Assembly (NCBI GenBank): GCA_021819245.1
Contig: JAKARI010000002.1
Location: forward strand, 1 to 64,000
DNA from: Pseudomonadota bacterium
Lineage (GTDB): Bacteria > Pseudomonadota > Gammaproteobacteria > Acidiferrobacterales > Acidiferrobacteraceae
Direction of reading: 5' to 3'
DNA: 64,000 nt
Numbering within the stretch: the first letter of the stretch is position 1; each line of letters begins with the position of its first letter. Under the pieces are notes generated by a model, which worked only from the letters and a program-made list of their open reading frames with translations, was not told the origin of the DNA and did no database searches. Positions 25,426 to 34,458 of this stretch are shown here, in pieces. The translations under genes were made by a program, and so were the position numbers.

Positions 25426-25863
25426 CTAGAGATGGGGGGCAATCCAACTCTTGAGGCGGCCGGCGTCCAGGGCCCCGGCAGTGCGCGCCACCTCGCGGCC
25501 GCCCTTGAAGACCGCGAGCGTGGGGATGCTGCGGATGTTGTAGCGGCTCGCAAGCCCCTGGTTTTCCTCGGTGTTGACCTTGATGAACCGCGCCTTCAAC
25601 TTGAGGTCGGCGGCCGCCTGCGCGAACGCCGGGGCCATCATGCGGCAAGGCCCGCACCACGGCGCCCAGAAGTCGACCAGCACCGGGAGATCGGTGCCCG
25701 AGACGTGTTGGGCAAAGCTCTTTTCGTCGACCGTGATCGGTTCCCCGGTGATGAGCGGATTGTGGCAGACCCCGCAACGGGGATTCTGGGCCAGGCGCTC
25801 CTCCGGGACCCGGTTCTTTTGCCCACAGTGCGGGCACACCAGCTGCTTGACCGACATGGACAC
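25426..25863 (-). CDS. trxC: Thioredoxin 2 (TrxC)
   Basis: 145 residues. An N-terminal zinc ribbon (CPHCGQ near residue 10 and CGVC near residue 30) is followed by a thioredoxin fold with active site WCGPC (LVDFWAPWCGPCRMMAPAFAQ) and the cis-Pro region IRSIPTLAVF. It reduces protein disulfides in the cytosol; in E. coli it is OxyR-induced. A ribosome site AGGGGTG precedes the ATG. Confidence 0.94.
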   Translation of the reverse strand: MSMSVKQLVCPHCGQKNRVPEERLAQNPRCGVCHNPLITGEPITVDEKSFAQHVSGTDLPVLVDFWAPWCGPCRMMAPAFAQAAADLKLKARFIKVNTEENQGLASRYNIRSIPTLAVFKGGREVARTAGALDAGRLKSWIAPHL

Positions 25864-25924
25864 CCCTTCTGACGCGATATCGCCTGATGCCTATGTGGGG
25901 CCTCGGTCTTTTTCTTTCCAGTCC

Positions 25925-26413
25925 CTAGGTGCCGCCGGCAAACCCGTGCTGTCGCCAGGCCTCGAACACCGCCACGGCCACGCTGTTGGAGAGGTTCAGG
26001 CTGCGGTTGCCGGGCCGCATGGGCAGGCGCAGGCAGTGTTCGGCGGGCAGTGACGCGAGCAGCCCCGCGGGCAGGCCGCGCGTCTCGGGGCCAAACAAGA
26101 GCGCGTCGCCGGGCTCGTAGCGCGCCTCGGTATAGAGGCGACGGGCGCGTGTCGAGAACGCCCATATACGCCGCGGCGCGGCATCTTTGAGAAAGGCGTC
26201 CAGGTCCCGATGGACGCGCAGCGTCACCCACTCGTGATAATCGAGCCCGGCGCGGCGCAGCAGGCGGTCCTCCAGACGAAACCCCAGGGGTTCGATCAGA
26301 TGGAGCAGGGCCCCGGTGTTGGCGCACAGCCGGATGACGTTGCCGGTATTCGGTGGAATCTCGGGCTCGAAGAGTGCCACGTGAAGCGGCGCATCCCTTG
26401 TTGTCATGGGCAT
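25925..26413 (-). CDS. trmL: tRNA (cytidine/uridine-2'-O-)-methyltransferase TrmL
   Basis: SPOUT-fold methyltransferase, 162 aa, modifying the wobble base 34 of tRNA-Leu. The knotted SAM site is seen as LLFGPETRGLP and RLPMRPGNRSLNLSNSVAVAVFEAWRQ. The N-terminal FEPEIPPNTGNVIRLCANTG is typical. Either ATG 26413 or ATG 26407 may start translation. A TATAAT -10 box lies so near that the mRNA would be leaderless. Confidence 0.93.
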   Translation of the reverse strand: MPMTTRDAPLHVALFEPEIPPNTGNVIRLCANTGALLHLIEPLGFRLEDRLLRRAGLDYHEWVTLRVHRDLDAFLKDAAPRRIWAFSTRARRLYTEARYEPGDALLFGPETRGLPAGLLASLPAEHCLRLPMRPGNRSLNLSNSVAVAVFEAWRQHGFAGGT

Positions 26414-26414
26414 A

Positions 26415-26430
26415 CGCTATCATTATAGCG
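26415..26430. promoter_or_regulatory. Palindrome over the trmL -10 box
   Basis: CGCTAT-CATT-ATAGCG is a perfect 6+6 inverted repeat. On the minus strand it contains TATAAT (26427-26422), placing the transcript start about 7 bases further on, next to the trmL ATG. A protein bound here would block that promoter. Confidence 0.45.
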
Positions 26431-26522
26431 ATTCTCTTTTTAAGGTGATTCCGCGAATCCGCCCGCGGGAGGGACCACAGTCGAGAGGACTGGGCCACGC
26501 CGGCGGCCGCCCCACATCTATC

Positions 26523-26550
26523 TTGCGATACCCCCGCAGGCCACTATACT
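26523..26550 (+). promoter_or_regulatory. Sigma-70-type promoter of the msh pilus operon
   Basis: TTGCGA (26523-26528), 16-base spacer, TATACT (26545-26550). It predicts a 5' leader of about 120 bases before the mshA ATG at 26677. No other comparable promoter was seen in the operon until the gap at 32117-32260. Confidence 0.5.
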
Positions 26551-26676
26551 CCGCTCCGGCACGCTTCCTGCATAACAAGGGGTAGGTTGTTTGAGAAGGC
26601 GTGATCGCCGCCGCCGATTCCGCGGCCGACACGCATGGTTCATTCGTGGGGCACTTTTAAGGAGAGGAGATCGGAT

Positions 26677-27162
26677 ATGAAACGGCAGCAGGCGGGTTTT
26701 ACCTTGATCGAATTGGTAGTGGTCATCATCATCCTCGGCATCCTGGCGGCGGTCGCCCTGCCGAAGTTCATGGGGCTTAGCACGGACGCGCGAGTGTCGG
26801 TGGTAAACGGCATGAGCGGGTCGGTCACGGAGGCCGCGGATATGGCCCACGCCTTGGCCGAGGTCCAGGGCGAGGTCGGGGCGACGGGATCCGTGACCTT
26901 GCCGGACGGGACGAAGATCACCACTGCTTATGGTTATCCGGATGCGACAGCGACAGGGATATTCAATTCCCTGCAGGATGCGGTGGCCACACCTTCCCAG
27001 GCCTTCCCGTTTACCTTTACGGCCGGTTCGGGCACAACCGCCGCGACCTTTGCTTACACGGCCCCGGGCGGTACCGCGAACGATTCCTGCGAGGTGAGTT
27101 ATACGCAGTCATCGGGTGTCGGCGTGGCGCCGCTCGTCAGCGTGACCACCAGCGGCTGCTAA
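26677..27162 (+). CDS. mshA: MSHA-type major type IV pilin
   Basis: 161-residue type IVa prepilin. Short leader MKRQQAG, cleavage after Gly, then mature FTLIELVVVIIILGILAAVALPKFM with the invariant Glu5. The head ends with a disulfide pair (DSCEVSYTQ ... TSGC). GGAGAGGAG precedes ATG 26677. It is first in the operon, and the extended leader and best ribosome site fit a highly expressed major pilin. Confidence 0.9.
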   Translation: MKRQQAGFTLIELVVVIIILGILAAVALPKFMGLSTDARVSVVNGMSGSVTEAADMAHALAEVQGEVGATGSVTLPDGTKITTAYGYPDATATGIFNSLQDAVATPSQAFPFTFTAGSGTTAATFAYTAPGGTANDSCEVSYTQSSGVGVAPLVSVTTSGC

Positions 27163-27279
27163 GGCTGTCGGCGGGCCTGCCGTTCGGCGGGCCCGCCCGC
27201 CGCTTCTCATGATCTGGTGATGACTGTGACCGCTGGCCTGGCAAGAGTAGAGGGCGGGTACCCGCGACAGGCCGGCCTC

Positions 27280-27756
27280 ATGGCCTCACGCAGTGCCTAC
27301 CGGGCGGGGGCGGGCTATACCCTGCTCGAGGTCGTGGCGGTCCTCATCATCGTTGCGATCCTCGCTGCAGTGCTCGCGCCCCAATTCATCGGGGCCTCCG
27401 GTTTCGAAGGCCAGACCACCGCGGATAAGCTTCTGATGGCAGCGCGTTACGCCGAGACCCTGGCGCAAAACCAGGGGGTGAAGACGTCTCTCGTAGTCAC
27501 GGCGAACTCCTTTTCGGTCGAGCAAAATAACGTGCCGGTCGCTAATCCCACGTTGCAATCGGCAAGCTTTATCGTCACGCTGCCCGCGGGCGTCACGATC
27601 ACGCCAAAAAAGAAGACCGTGAGTTTCGTGCGCCCTGGGGTTCCGAACATAACCCCGACCTTCACGGTGGCCGGGCCCGGCTCCACCGTGAAGGTCTATG
27701 TGACCGCCACGGGCTATATCTACGAATGCACGCCCCAGGGGTCGTGTCCGCCATGA
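27280..27756 (+). CDS. MSHA minor prepilin (MshC-like)
   Basis: Prepilin with leader MASRSAYRAGAG followed by YTLLEVVAVLIIVAILAAVLAPQFI: Glu5 is present, but mature residue 1 is Tyr rather than Phe. The head contains a repetitive Val/Thr-rich beta region and a C-terminal CTPQGSC disulfide loop. The frame opens at 27217; ATG 27280 gives a normal leader length. By order after mshA it matches mshC. Confidence 0.78.
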   Translation: MASRSAYRAGAGYTLLEVVAVLIIVAILAAVLAPQFIGASGFEGQTTADKLLMAARYAETLAQNQGVKTSLVVTANSFSVEQNNVPVANPTLQSASFIVTLPAGVTITPKKKTVSFVRPGVPNITPTFTVAGPGSTVKVYVTATGYIYECTPQGSCPP

Positions 27757-28163
27757 GGCGCCGGGGGTCGGCCTTGGGGTCTCGTTATGCCGCGGGCTTA
27801 AGCCTGATTGAGCTTATCGTCGCCATCGTGCTGCTTGCGATCCTGGGGGCGGGTTTCATGGCCATGTATGGGGCGGTGACCCGCCGCAATGCCGCCGGCC
27901 TGCAGGCCGCGCCCATGACCTGGGTGGCGCAGGGGGTCATGGAATATGAGCTCCTGCAGACGGAGCTCTCGGCTGCGGGCACACCGGTCGCCCTTAATCC
28001 GACGGCGTTCGGCCCCTATCAGGCGAGCGCGACGTATAAGGTTGCGGCGACCACGAAGGTGGCGACCGGGACCTATGACGCCTATCTCGTGACGGTCACG
28101 GTCACCTGCACCTCCGGCGCCTGCACCCCGATGGTCTTTACGTCCTATGTCTACTCGACCTGA
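27753..28163 (+). CDS. MSHA minor prepilin (MshD-like)
   Basis: 136 residues. Leader MRRRGSALGSRYAAG then LSLIELIVAIVLLAILGAGFMAMYG; mature residue 1 is Leu and Glu5 is kept. The head ends CTSGACTPMVFTSYVY. ATG overlaps the previous stop (ATGA). Confidence 0.75.
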   Translation: MRRRGSALGSRYAAGLSLIELIVAIVLLAILGAGFMAMYGAVTRRNAAGLQAAPMTWVAQGVMEYELLQTELSAAGTPVALNPTAFGPYQASATYKVAATTKVATGTYDAYLVTVTVTCTSGACTPMVFTSYVYST

Positions 28164-28614
28164 CGCCGGCTTTACCCTGATCGAGATGGTGGTCGCCATC
28201 GTGCTGACCGCGATCCTCATGGCCATGGCTGCCCCCTTGCTGACGCATCTTGTGAGGAGCTATGTGACCGGGGCTCAGGGGGCGGATCTTGCCACTGCGG
28301 CGGGGCCGGCGGTGGCGCGCCTGCAATGGGATGCCCGCAACGCCTACGAGATGGCGGTGACAAAAACCTGCAGGCTCAATCTGGACAATGATAAAGGCCA
28401 AGTCCTCGAGTACTACCATTATGTCGGGCGGAGTCTGTACCGTGACAAGGCCCTCATCCTGGGGGACCTGCAGAGCCCGGGCGGGGCCTGCCCGTTCGGA
28501 CCGGCGAGCGGTGGTTTTGTGTACGCCGTGACCTATGATTTCCTCTATACGGGTCCGAGCGGCCAGGGGCAGCTTACCGTAGACGGGATGTTGTCCGCCT
28601 ATGCATACTCCTAG
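28147..28614 (+). CDS. MSHA minor prepilin (MshO-like)
   Basis: 155 residues. Leader MSTRPDAG then FTLIEMVVAIVLTAILMAMAAPLL. It is shorter than Vibrio MshO (about 250 aa), but order and N-terminus agree. It overlaps the preceding gene by 17 bases. Confidence 0.72.
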   Translation: MSTRPDAGFTLIEMVVAIVLTAILMAMAAPLLTHLVRSYVTGAQGADLATAAGPAVARLQWDARNAYEMAVTKTCRLNLDNDKGQVLEYYHYVGRSLYRDKALILGDLQSPGGACPFGPASGGFVYAVTYDFLYTGPSGQGQLTVDGMLSAYAYS

Positions 28615-29074
28615 CGCGCGCCGCGACCGCGGCTTCATCCTGGTGGCGCTCATCTTCCTAGTGCTCGTGGGCGTCGTGCTGTTGGCGGCCATGGCCTTTT
28701 TGTACGGGACCGCGACCGGCGCCGAAGGGACGCAGAATGGCGGTGGCCAGGCCTTCACCGCCGCCGAGAGCGGCGATCAGTATGGCGTCTATTATCTGGA
28801 GACGAACTACTGGAAGACGTTGCCGCCAGCGCCGCTTACCCTGCCTGCCCAGACCCCGTCGGTCCCGGACCCCGAGTGCCCGCCGGTGGTGACTGTCACC
28901 ACGGCCGGTGGCGATTATCTGGTGACATCGGTGGCGACCTGCGCGGGATCGGGGGCGCAATGGACCGTGGTGCGTACCGTGACGGCCTCGCAGACGGGAG
29001 GCGGCAGGGGAGGTCCTCCTGGCAGGGGAGGTGGTGTGATCACATACACCGTGACGAACTGGACTGAACAGTAG
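28601..29074 (+). CDS. MSHA biogenesis protein MshP-like (PilX-type)
   Basis: 157 residues. The N-terminus RDRGFILVALIFLVLVGVVLLAAMAF lacks Glu5 at the pilin position, as in MshP/PilX-like minor components. Then AAESGDQYGVYYLE, the conserved AAE helix, and a C-terminal Gly-rich tract (GGGRGGPPGRGGG). It overlaps the preceding gene by 14 bases. Confidence 0.7.
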   Translation: MHTPSARRDRGFILVALIFLVLVGVVLLAAMAFLYGTATGAEGTQNGGGQAFTAAESGDQYGVYYLETNYWKTLPPAPLTLPAQTPSVPDPECPPVVTVTTAGGDYLVTSVATCAGSGAQWTVVRTVTASQTGGGRGGPPGRGGGVITYTVTNWTEQ

Positions 29075-29147
29075 GGCGCATAGTGATCGCGCATATGCCG
29101 GGTCTTTTTGCTATACCTTGTCATAGAGTAAGGAGCCGGGATAACGC

Positions 29148-30881
29148 ATGGCCGAGGCGACGATGACGGAACCCATGGCGGTATCGCGCCCCCGCAAGGT
29201 GCGCCTAGGCGACCTCCTGCTCGAGAACAAGGTGATTTCCAAAGAGCAGCTGGAGACCGCGCTCGCCGACCAACGCAAGAGCGGGCGGCGCCTGGGGCGC
29301 GTGCTTATCGAAAACGGCTACTTAAGCGAAGACTCGCTCCTGGACTTCCTGTCGCGCCAGTTGCGTATCCCCTACATCGACCTGCGTCGCTACACCTTCG
29401 TACCGGAGGTCGTGCGCCTCATCCCGGAGGCCTATGCGCGGCGGTTTCGTGCCGTGGCCCTGCGCGAGGAGGGCGGCGCGCTGCTCGTGGGCCTTGCCGA
29501 TCCGGTCGATATCTTCGCCCACGACGAGATCGCGCGGCTCGTAAAAAGGCCCCTTAAACTTGCGGTCGTCAAGGAGGGCGATCTCCTCAAGGCCCTGGAT
29601 GTGGTCTACCGCCGCACCGAGGAGATCAGCGGGTTGGCTGCCGAGCTCGAGCAGGAGCTCGCGGCCTATGACATCGATCTCGGGGTCGTGCCGGGGGTCC
29701 CCGACGGCGCCAACGACGCCCCGGTGGTCAAGCTCCTGCAGACCATATTCGAGGATGCGATTCAGGTGAACGCCTCGGATATCCATATCGAGCCCGATGA
29801 GAACGCGGTGCGGGTGCGTTTTCGCATCGACGGCGAACTGCGGGTGCAGACCAGCGCCGACCGCAAGATCGCCCAGGCCCTGGTGTCGCGTCTTAAGCTC
29901 ATGGCCGCGCTCGACATATCCGAGCGCAGGCTCCCGCAGGACGGGCGCTGCCAGGTGCGGTTTCGGAGTACCGTGATCGACGTGCGCCTGTCGACTGTGC
30001 CGGTGCAGCATGGCGAGTCGGTGGCCATGCGCCTTTTGAATCAGTCGACCGGCATCCTCGAACTCGATCGGTTGGGCATGCCGACCGATATCCTGGCGCG
30101 CCTGCGCACCATGATCCACCAGCCGCACGGGTTGGTGCTCGTGACGGGCCCCACGGGCAGCGGCAAGACCACCACCCTTTATGGCGCCTTGAACGAGCTC
30201 AACGTCCCCGAGGTGAAGGTCTTGACGGTGGAAGACCCGGTCGAGTACCGGCTTTCAGGCGCCAATCAGGTCCAGGTCAACCCCAAGATTGACCTCGGGT
30301 TCGGCCGCGTCCTGCGGGCCTTCCTGCGCCAGGACCCCGATATCATTCTGATCGGCGAGATGCGCGATACCGAGACCGTGGAGATCGGGCTGCGCGCGGC
30401 CATGACCGGGCACCTCGTCTTGTCGAGCCTGCACACCCATGATGCGGTGTCGAGCGCCATGCGGCTCCTGGACATGGGTGCGGAGCCCTATCTCGTGGCG
30501 GCGTCGCTGCGCGGCATTGTCGCCCAGAGGCTCGTGCGCCGGGTATGCGAGAGCTGTACCGAACCGGTCGCGGCGACCGCCGCCGAGAAGGCGCTCTTGG
30601 CCGCCGAGCTCGGTGCCGACGCACCCATCACCTTAAAGCGCGGGCGCGGCTGCACCTTTTGCCAGCGCACCGGGTTTCGCGGCCGGATCGGGGTCTATGA
30701 GATCCTCGAGATCGACGAGGCCCTGATGGCGGCCCTGCAGAAACGCGACCCCGAGGCCTTTGCGCGCGCGGCCTTGCATGCCCCCCATTACCGGAGGCTG
30801 CGCACCGAGGCCCTGGCCCAGGCGGCGCGTGGTGTCACTACGGTCGAAGAGGCCATGCGCGCCGTGTATGGGACCGGCTGA
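29148..30881 (+). CDS. mshE: Pilus extension ATPase MshE (GspE/PilB family) with MshEN domain
   Basis: 577-residue hexameric ATPase that drives MSHA pilus assembly at the inner membrane. The N-terminal MshEN domain has two tandem motifs, RLGDLLLENKVISKEQL and RLGRVLIENGYLSEDSL, of the kind that binds c-di-GMP; the usual Gly of the first motif is Asn-Lys here. The catalytic domain has Walker A GPTGSGKTTTLYGAL, Walker B IILIGEMRDTET and a zinc-type CESC...CTFC pair. ATG 29163 preceded by GAGG is an alternative start. Confidence 0.93.
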   Translation: MAEATMTEPMAVSRPRKVRLGDLLLENKVISKEQLETALADQRKSGRRLGRVLIENGYLSEDSLLDFLSRQLRIPYIDLRRYTFVPEVVRLIPEAYARRFRAVALREEGGALLVGLADPVDIFAHDEIARLVKRPLKLAVVKEGDLLKALDVVYRRTEEISGLAAELEQELAAYDIDLGVVPGVPDGANDAPVVKLLQTIFEDAIQVNASDIHIEPDENAVRVRFRIDGELRVQTSADRKIAQALVSRLKLMAALDISERRLPQDGRCQVRFRSTVIDVRLSTVPVQHGESVAMRLLNQSTGILELDRLGMPTDILARLRTMIHQPHGLVLVTGPTGSGKTTTLYGALNELNVPEVKVLTVEDPVEYRLSGANQVQVNPKIDLGFGRVLRAFLRQDPDIILIGEMRDTETVEIGLRAAMTGHLVLSSLHTHDAVSSAMRLLDMGAEPYLVAASLRGIVAQRLVRRVCESCTEPVAATAAEKALLAAELGADAPITLKRGRGCTFCQRTGFRGRIGVYEILEIDEALMAALQKRDPEAFARAALHAPHYRRLRTEALAQAARGVTTVEEAMRAVYGTG

Positions 30882-32116
30882 TGGCGTCTTTTCGTTATAA
30901 GGGGCGCAATGGCCGCGGCGAGGCGGTGGCGGGCCTCATGGAGGGCGCAAGCGCCGATGCCGTGGCCTCGCACCTCTTCAATCTCGGTATCACCCCGATC
31001 GACATCCACGGGGCGCGCGCCCAGTCGCCCTCGCTGTGGGTGCGGGAACTCGGGGGCGCGCGCGTCGATCTGACGGACCTCGTGCTCTTTTGCCGCCAGA
31101 TGCATACCCTGCTCAAGGCCGGCGTGCCGATCATGCAGGCCTTGAAGGGTCTGCGCGATTCCACGCATAACCGCACACTGGCGGCGGTGATCGGGCAGGT
31201 GAGCGAGGCGTTGGACGCGGGCCTCGATCTCACCGCGGCCGTCAAGCGTCACCCCAAGGTGTTCTCGACCCTGTTTGTCGCCCTGGTGCAGATCGGAGAG
31301 ACGAGCGGCACGCTCGATCAATCTTTTCTGCAGCTCGCGGGCTATCTGGAGCGCGATCGCGAGACCGAGCAGCGCGTGAAGTCGGCCACCCGCTACCCGA
31401 GCTTTGTCGTGGCAGCGCTTATCATCGCGGTCTTTATCATCAATATCTTTGTCATACCGGCATTCGCCCATGTCTATGCCGGCCTGCACGCGCGGCTGCC
31501 GCTTGCCACGCGTATTCTGATTGCCTCATCGCGCCTTACGGTCCGCTATTGGTACGATATCGTGGCGGTGGTTGTGATTGCGGTGCTGGGCGTACGCGCC
31601 TATGTGCGCACGACCGCCGGGCGCTATCGTTGGCATCGCCTGCGCCTGCGCCTGCCGATCATAGGCCCGATCATGACCCGCGCCCTGCTCGGCCGCTTCG
31701 CGCGCGCGCTCGCCATCACCATCAAGAGCGGCGTGCCACTCATTCAGGGGCTTACCGTCATTAGCCGGGCGGTGGACAACGAGTATGTGGCGGTGCGCAT
31801 CCTGCAGATGCGTGACGGCATCGAGCGCGGTGAGACCCTGACGCGCGCCGCGCAGGCGACCGAACTCTTCCCGCCGCTCGTGCTGCAGATGGTGGCGGTG
31901 GGCGAGGAGAGCGGGGCGATCGATAGCCTCATGACTGAGGTGGCCGAGTATTACGAGCGCGAGGTGGACTATGACCTGCGCAATCTGAGTACCGCCATCG
32001 AGCCCCTGCTGGTGGTCGCCATGGGGATCCTGGTGCTGATGCTGGCGCTCGGGGTGTTTCTGCCGATGTGGGACTTGGCGCGTGCCGCCTTTCATCAAAA
32101 CGGCGGGCAGGTCTAG
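30881..32116 (+). CDS. mshG: Pilus assembly inner-membrane platform MshG (GspF/PilC)
   Basis: 411 residues with two GspF domains (LVLFCRQMHTLLKAGVPIMQALKGL; LGRFARALAITIKSGVPLIQGLTV) and three long membrane helices. It forms the platform on which MshE acts. ATG overlaps the mshE stop codon. Confidence 0.93.
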   Translation: MASFRYKGRNGRGEAVAGLMEGASADAVASHLFNLGITPIDIHGARAQSPSLWVRELGGARVDLTDLVLFCRQMHTLLKAGVPIMQALKGLRDSTHNRTLAAVIGQVSEALDAGLDLTAAVKRHPKVFSTLFVALVQIGETSGTLDQSFLQLAGYLERDRETEQRVKSATRYPSFVVAALIIAVFIINIFVIPAFAHVYAGLHARLPLATRILIASSRLTVRYWYDIVAVVVIAVLGVRAYVRTTAGRYRWHRLRLRLPIIGPIMTRALLGRFARALAITIKSGVPLIQGLTVISRAVDNEYVAVRILQMRDGIERGETLTRAAQATELFPPLVLQMVAVGEESGAIDSLMTEVAEYYEREVDYDLRNLSTAIEPLLVVAMGILVLMLALGVFLPMWDLARAAFHQNGGQV

Positions 32117-32260
32117 CGCGGGGGTTTTGGCCACCACTGTCGGCGAGGGCGGTGTGACGTCCGTGATCGGGCGTGCTACTGTCACATAAAAAAGCCTAGG
32201 CGGCATGATCGGCCGGTACCGTTGGTCGGCTTGTGACGACGGGTGTTCTGGGGGAGAGGT
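32117..32260 (+). promoter_or_regulatory. Gap within the msh operon
   Basis: 144 bases between mshG and mshI. It contains an A-rich ACATAAAAAAG (about 32183-32193) and a GGGGGAGAGG ribosome site just before the mshI ATG. An internal promoter is possible, not demonstrated. Confidence 0.3.
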
Positions 32261-33175
32261 ATGTGGGGACGTTGGCGGCGCAAGCGTCGGGACGCGGGTC
32301 TGGCGGGCATTGGCGTGCATGCCAATGGGTTCTCGTTCGTGCGCGTCGTGCGCGAACCGCGCACACCGGCGCGCATCGTGGCCGCGGATTTCCGGCCCTT
32401 CGAGGGCGCTGACCCCAGTCAGGTCCTCGCGCGGCTGGTCGCGGATCACGACTTAAAGCGCCATATGTGCACGACCTGGCTTAGGGCGGGCGAGTACCGG
32501 CTCTTGCAGACCGAGGCGCCGGACGTCAAGCCCGAGGAGTTGCGTGCGGCCCTGCGCTGGCGCATCAAGGACCTGATCGATTTTCATGTCAATGACGCCA
32601 CGCTGGACGTCTTCGACGTCCCGATGCGCATGCCCGGGCGCGCCCCGCTCGTCTATGTGGTGGTCGGGCGCAACGAGGCGATCCGCGCGCGCGCCGATCT
32701 TATGTACAATGCCGGCGCGGCCCTCGACATCATCGACATCCCGGAGCTCGCGCAGCGCAATCTCGCAGAGCTCCTGCCGCAGGACCGCGAGGGCGTGGCG
32801 CTCCTTACGCTGACTGACGACGGGGTGCTCATCACCATCACTCGCGATGGCGCGCTGTACCTCTCGCGCACCATAGCGGAGGGGTTACCCGCGTTTGCCG
32901 ATGACCGTGGGTATGAGCGGTTACTGCTCGAGCTGCAGCGCTCGCTCGATTATTTCGAAAGTTCGTTCCGGCAGAGCCCCATCATGCATGTGGTAGTCGC
33001 CCCCGCGTCGGCGCCCAACGAGGCCCTCATCGCCTATCTGCAGGCCAACCTCCCGCAGCGGGTCGTTTCCTGGGAGGTGGGGCGCTATGGAGACGTCGAG
33101 GCCCAGGTGTCGGTCCCCGATAGCTGCTTTGTGACGCTGGGCGCAGCCCTGCGCGAGGACAAGGTCGCGCTATGA
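32261..33175 (+). CDS. mshI: MSHA biogenesis protein MshI (PilM-like)
   Basis: 304 residues, actin-like PilM relative. It has GIGVHANGFSFVRVVREP at the N-terminus, RWRIKDLIDFHVNDATLDVFDVP in the middle, and a C-terminal LLLELQRSLDYFESSF helix typical of PilM/MshI. It is a cytoplasmic scaffold for the PilN-like protein. GTG 32243 is in frame, but ATG 32261 sits directly after GGGAGAGGT. Confidence 0.82.
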   Translation: MWGRWRRKRRDAGLAGIGVHANGFSFVRVVREPRTPARIVAADFRPFEGADPSQVLARLVADHDLKRHMCTTWLRAGEYRLLQTEAPDVKPEELRAALRWRIKDLIDFHVNDATLDVFDVPMRMPGRAPLVYVVVGRNEAIRARADLMYNAGAALDIIDIPELAQRNLAELLPQDREGVALLTLTDDGVLITITRDGALYLSRTIAEGLPAFADDRGYERLLLELQRSLDYFESSFRQSPIMHVVVAPASAPNEALIAYLQANLPQRVVSWEVGRYGDVEAQVSVPDSCFVTLGAALREDKVAL

Positions 33176-33807
33176 CGCATCAGCAGATCAATCTCTACCA
33201 CCCGATCTTCCGGCGCGAACCAAAGCTGTTTTCGGCAAGCATCATGCTGCGCGCGTGGCTTGCGCTGCTTGCCGTAGGCGTTGTGGCCGCCGGGTTCGAT
33301 GCCTGGCAGGTCCAGGACCTCGCCGGGACCCTTGCCAGCGCCCGGCAAAACGAGCGGGCCGCCCAGGCCCGCCTCGCGGCCGCCGATAGCGTCTTTGGGG
33401 TGGGCCGCGCCCGCGTGCGGCTCGCCGCGCTCAAGCACCGCGCGCGCACCTTGAAGGGGCTTGCGCGTTTCCTGCGCGAAAGCCGCCGCGCTGAGGTCGG
33501 GCCCGCGCCGGTGCTGCTGGCCATGAGTCGCGGCGTGCTCCCTGGCCTCTGGATCACGGGATTTTCGCTGGATCGCAGGCACCGGGCGCTTGCGATCACA
33601 GGCCACAGCCTGCGCCCGGCGCTGGTGCCGCTCTTTTTGCATCGCATCGTCGCCGGCCCGAGCCTGGCTGGCTACCGTTTCCAGGGTCTTGCGATCACGC
33701 GGGCGCGCATCGCCGGGCACTATCGTCCCTACGTCGATTTTAATGCGAGCACGGCGGCCGCGGCCAAGGACGCCCGCGGCACGCAGGCCGCCCAGGGGGA
33801 AAAGTGA
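33172..33807 (+). CDS. PilN-like fimbrial alignment protein
   Basis: 211 residues. A short cytoplasmic N-terminus QQINLYHPIFRREPKLFSA carries the INLY motif that docks PilN into PilM. Then come one membrane helix (~25-45) and a periplasmic coiled coil plus ferredoxin-like domain. It is bicistronic with mshI (4-base overlap). Confidence 0.8.
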   Translation: MTHQQINLYHPIFRREPKLFSASIMLRAWLALLAVGVVAAGFDAWQVQDLAGTLASARQNERAAQARLAAADSVFGVGRARVRLAALKHRARTLKGLARFLRESRRAEVGPAPVLLAMSRGVLPGLWITGFSLDRRHRALAITGHSLRPALVPLFLHRIVAGPSLAGYRFQGLAITRARIAGHYRPYVDFNASTAAAAKDARGTQAAQGEK

Positions 33808-34442
33808 GCATCACCACTCAGTGGAGCGCCCTGGGGGAGCGTATCGATGCATTGACCCTGCGCGAGCGCATTCTCTTGTTCGCGGCGATCGTCGTCGTGA
33901 CCTCCGGCCTTATGATCGTCGGCGTGATCCGTCCACTCGAGAGTCGCGCGCGGGTGGTTGCGGCAACCTTAACCGCACTGCAAGCCAAGACGCGCGAGAT
34001 CAATACCCGGCTGGATGCCATGCTGGCACCCGGGGCGCGGGCCCGCGAGATGGTCTTGCTCAAGGCGCTCACCCACGAGATCGGCATCCTTAAGGCGCGC
34101 CTTGCGCATCTGACCGCAGGCCTTGTGCCGGCCCGCGACATGCCTGCCCTCCTGCGCCAGGTGCTGGCGCGCTCGCCTGGGGTCACGGTCGTGGCTTTGG
34201 TCGATCGCCGGGTGATGGCGGTACGCCGCAGCCCGAAGGATAAACCGTTTTTGTATCGTCACGAGATGACGCTCACCGTGCGGGGCACCTATGCGGCCCT
34301 TCTGCGCTACCTCACGGCGCTTGCCCACACCAAACGCCATGTCCTGTGGGGCCAGGTGACGCTGACCGCCGGCCGCTACCCCTTTTCTACGGTACGGTTG
34401 CGGGTCTATACCCTGAGTACCCATCGGGCCCTGCTCCAATGA
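33804..34442 (+). CDS. mshJ: MshJ / PilO-like alignment protein
   Basis: 212 residues. One membrane helix (~22-42, ILLFAAIVVVTSGLMIVGVI), a coiled coil, and a periplasmic domain with RHEMTLTVRGTYAALLRYLTAL, the signature region of PilO/GspM-type proteins. It partners with the preceding PilN-like protein. Confidence 0.8.
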   Translation: MSITTQWSALGERIDALTLRERILLFAAIVVVTSGLMIVGVIRPLESRARVVAATLTALQAKTREINTRLDAMLAPGARAREMVLLKALTHEIGILKARLAHLTAGLVPARDMPALLRQVLARSPGVTVVALVDRRVMAVRRSPKDKPFLYRHEMTLTVRGTYAALLRYLTALAHTKRHVLWGQVTLTAGRYPFSTVRLRVYTLSTHRALLQ

Positions 34443-34458
34443 TTGGCACGGTCCTTGT

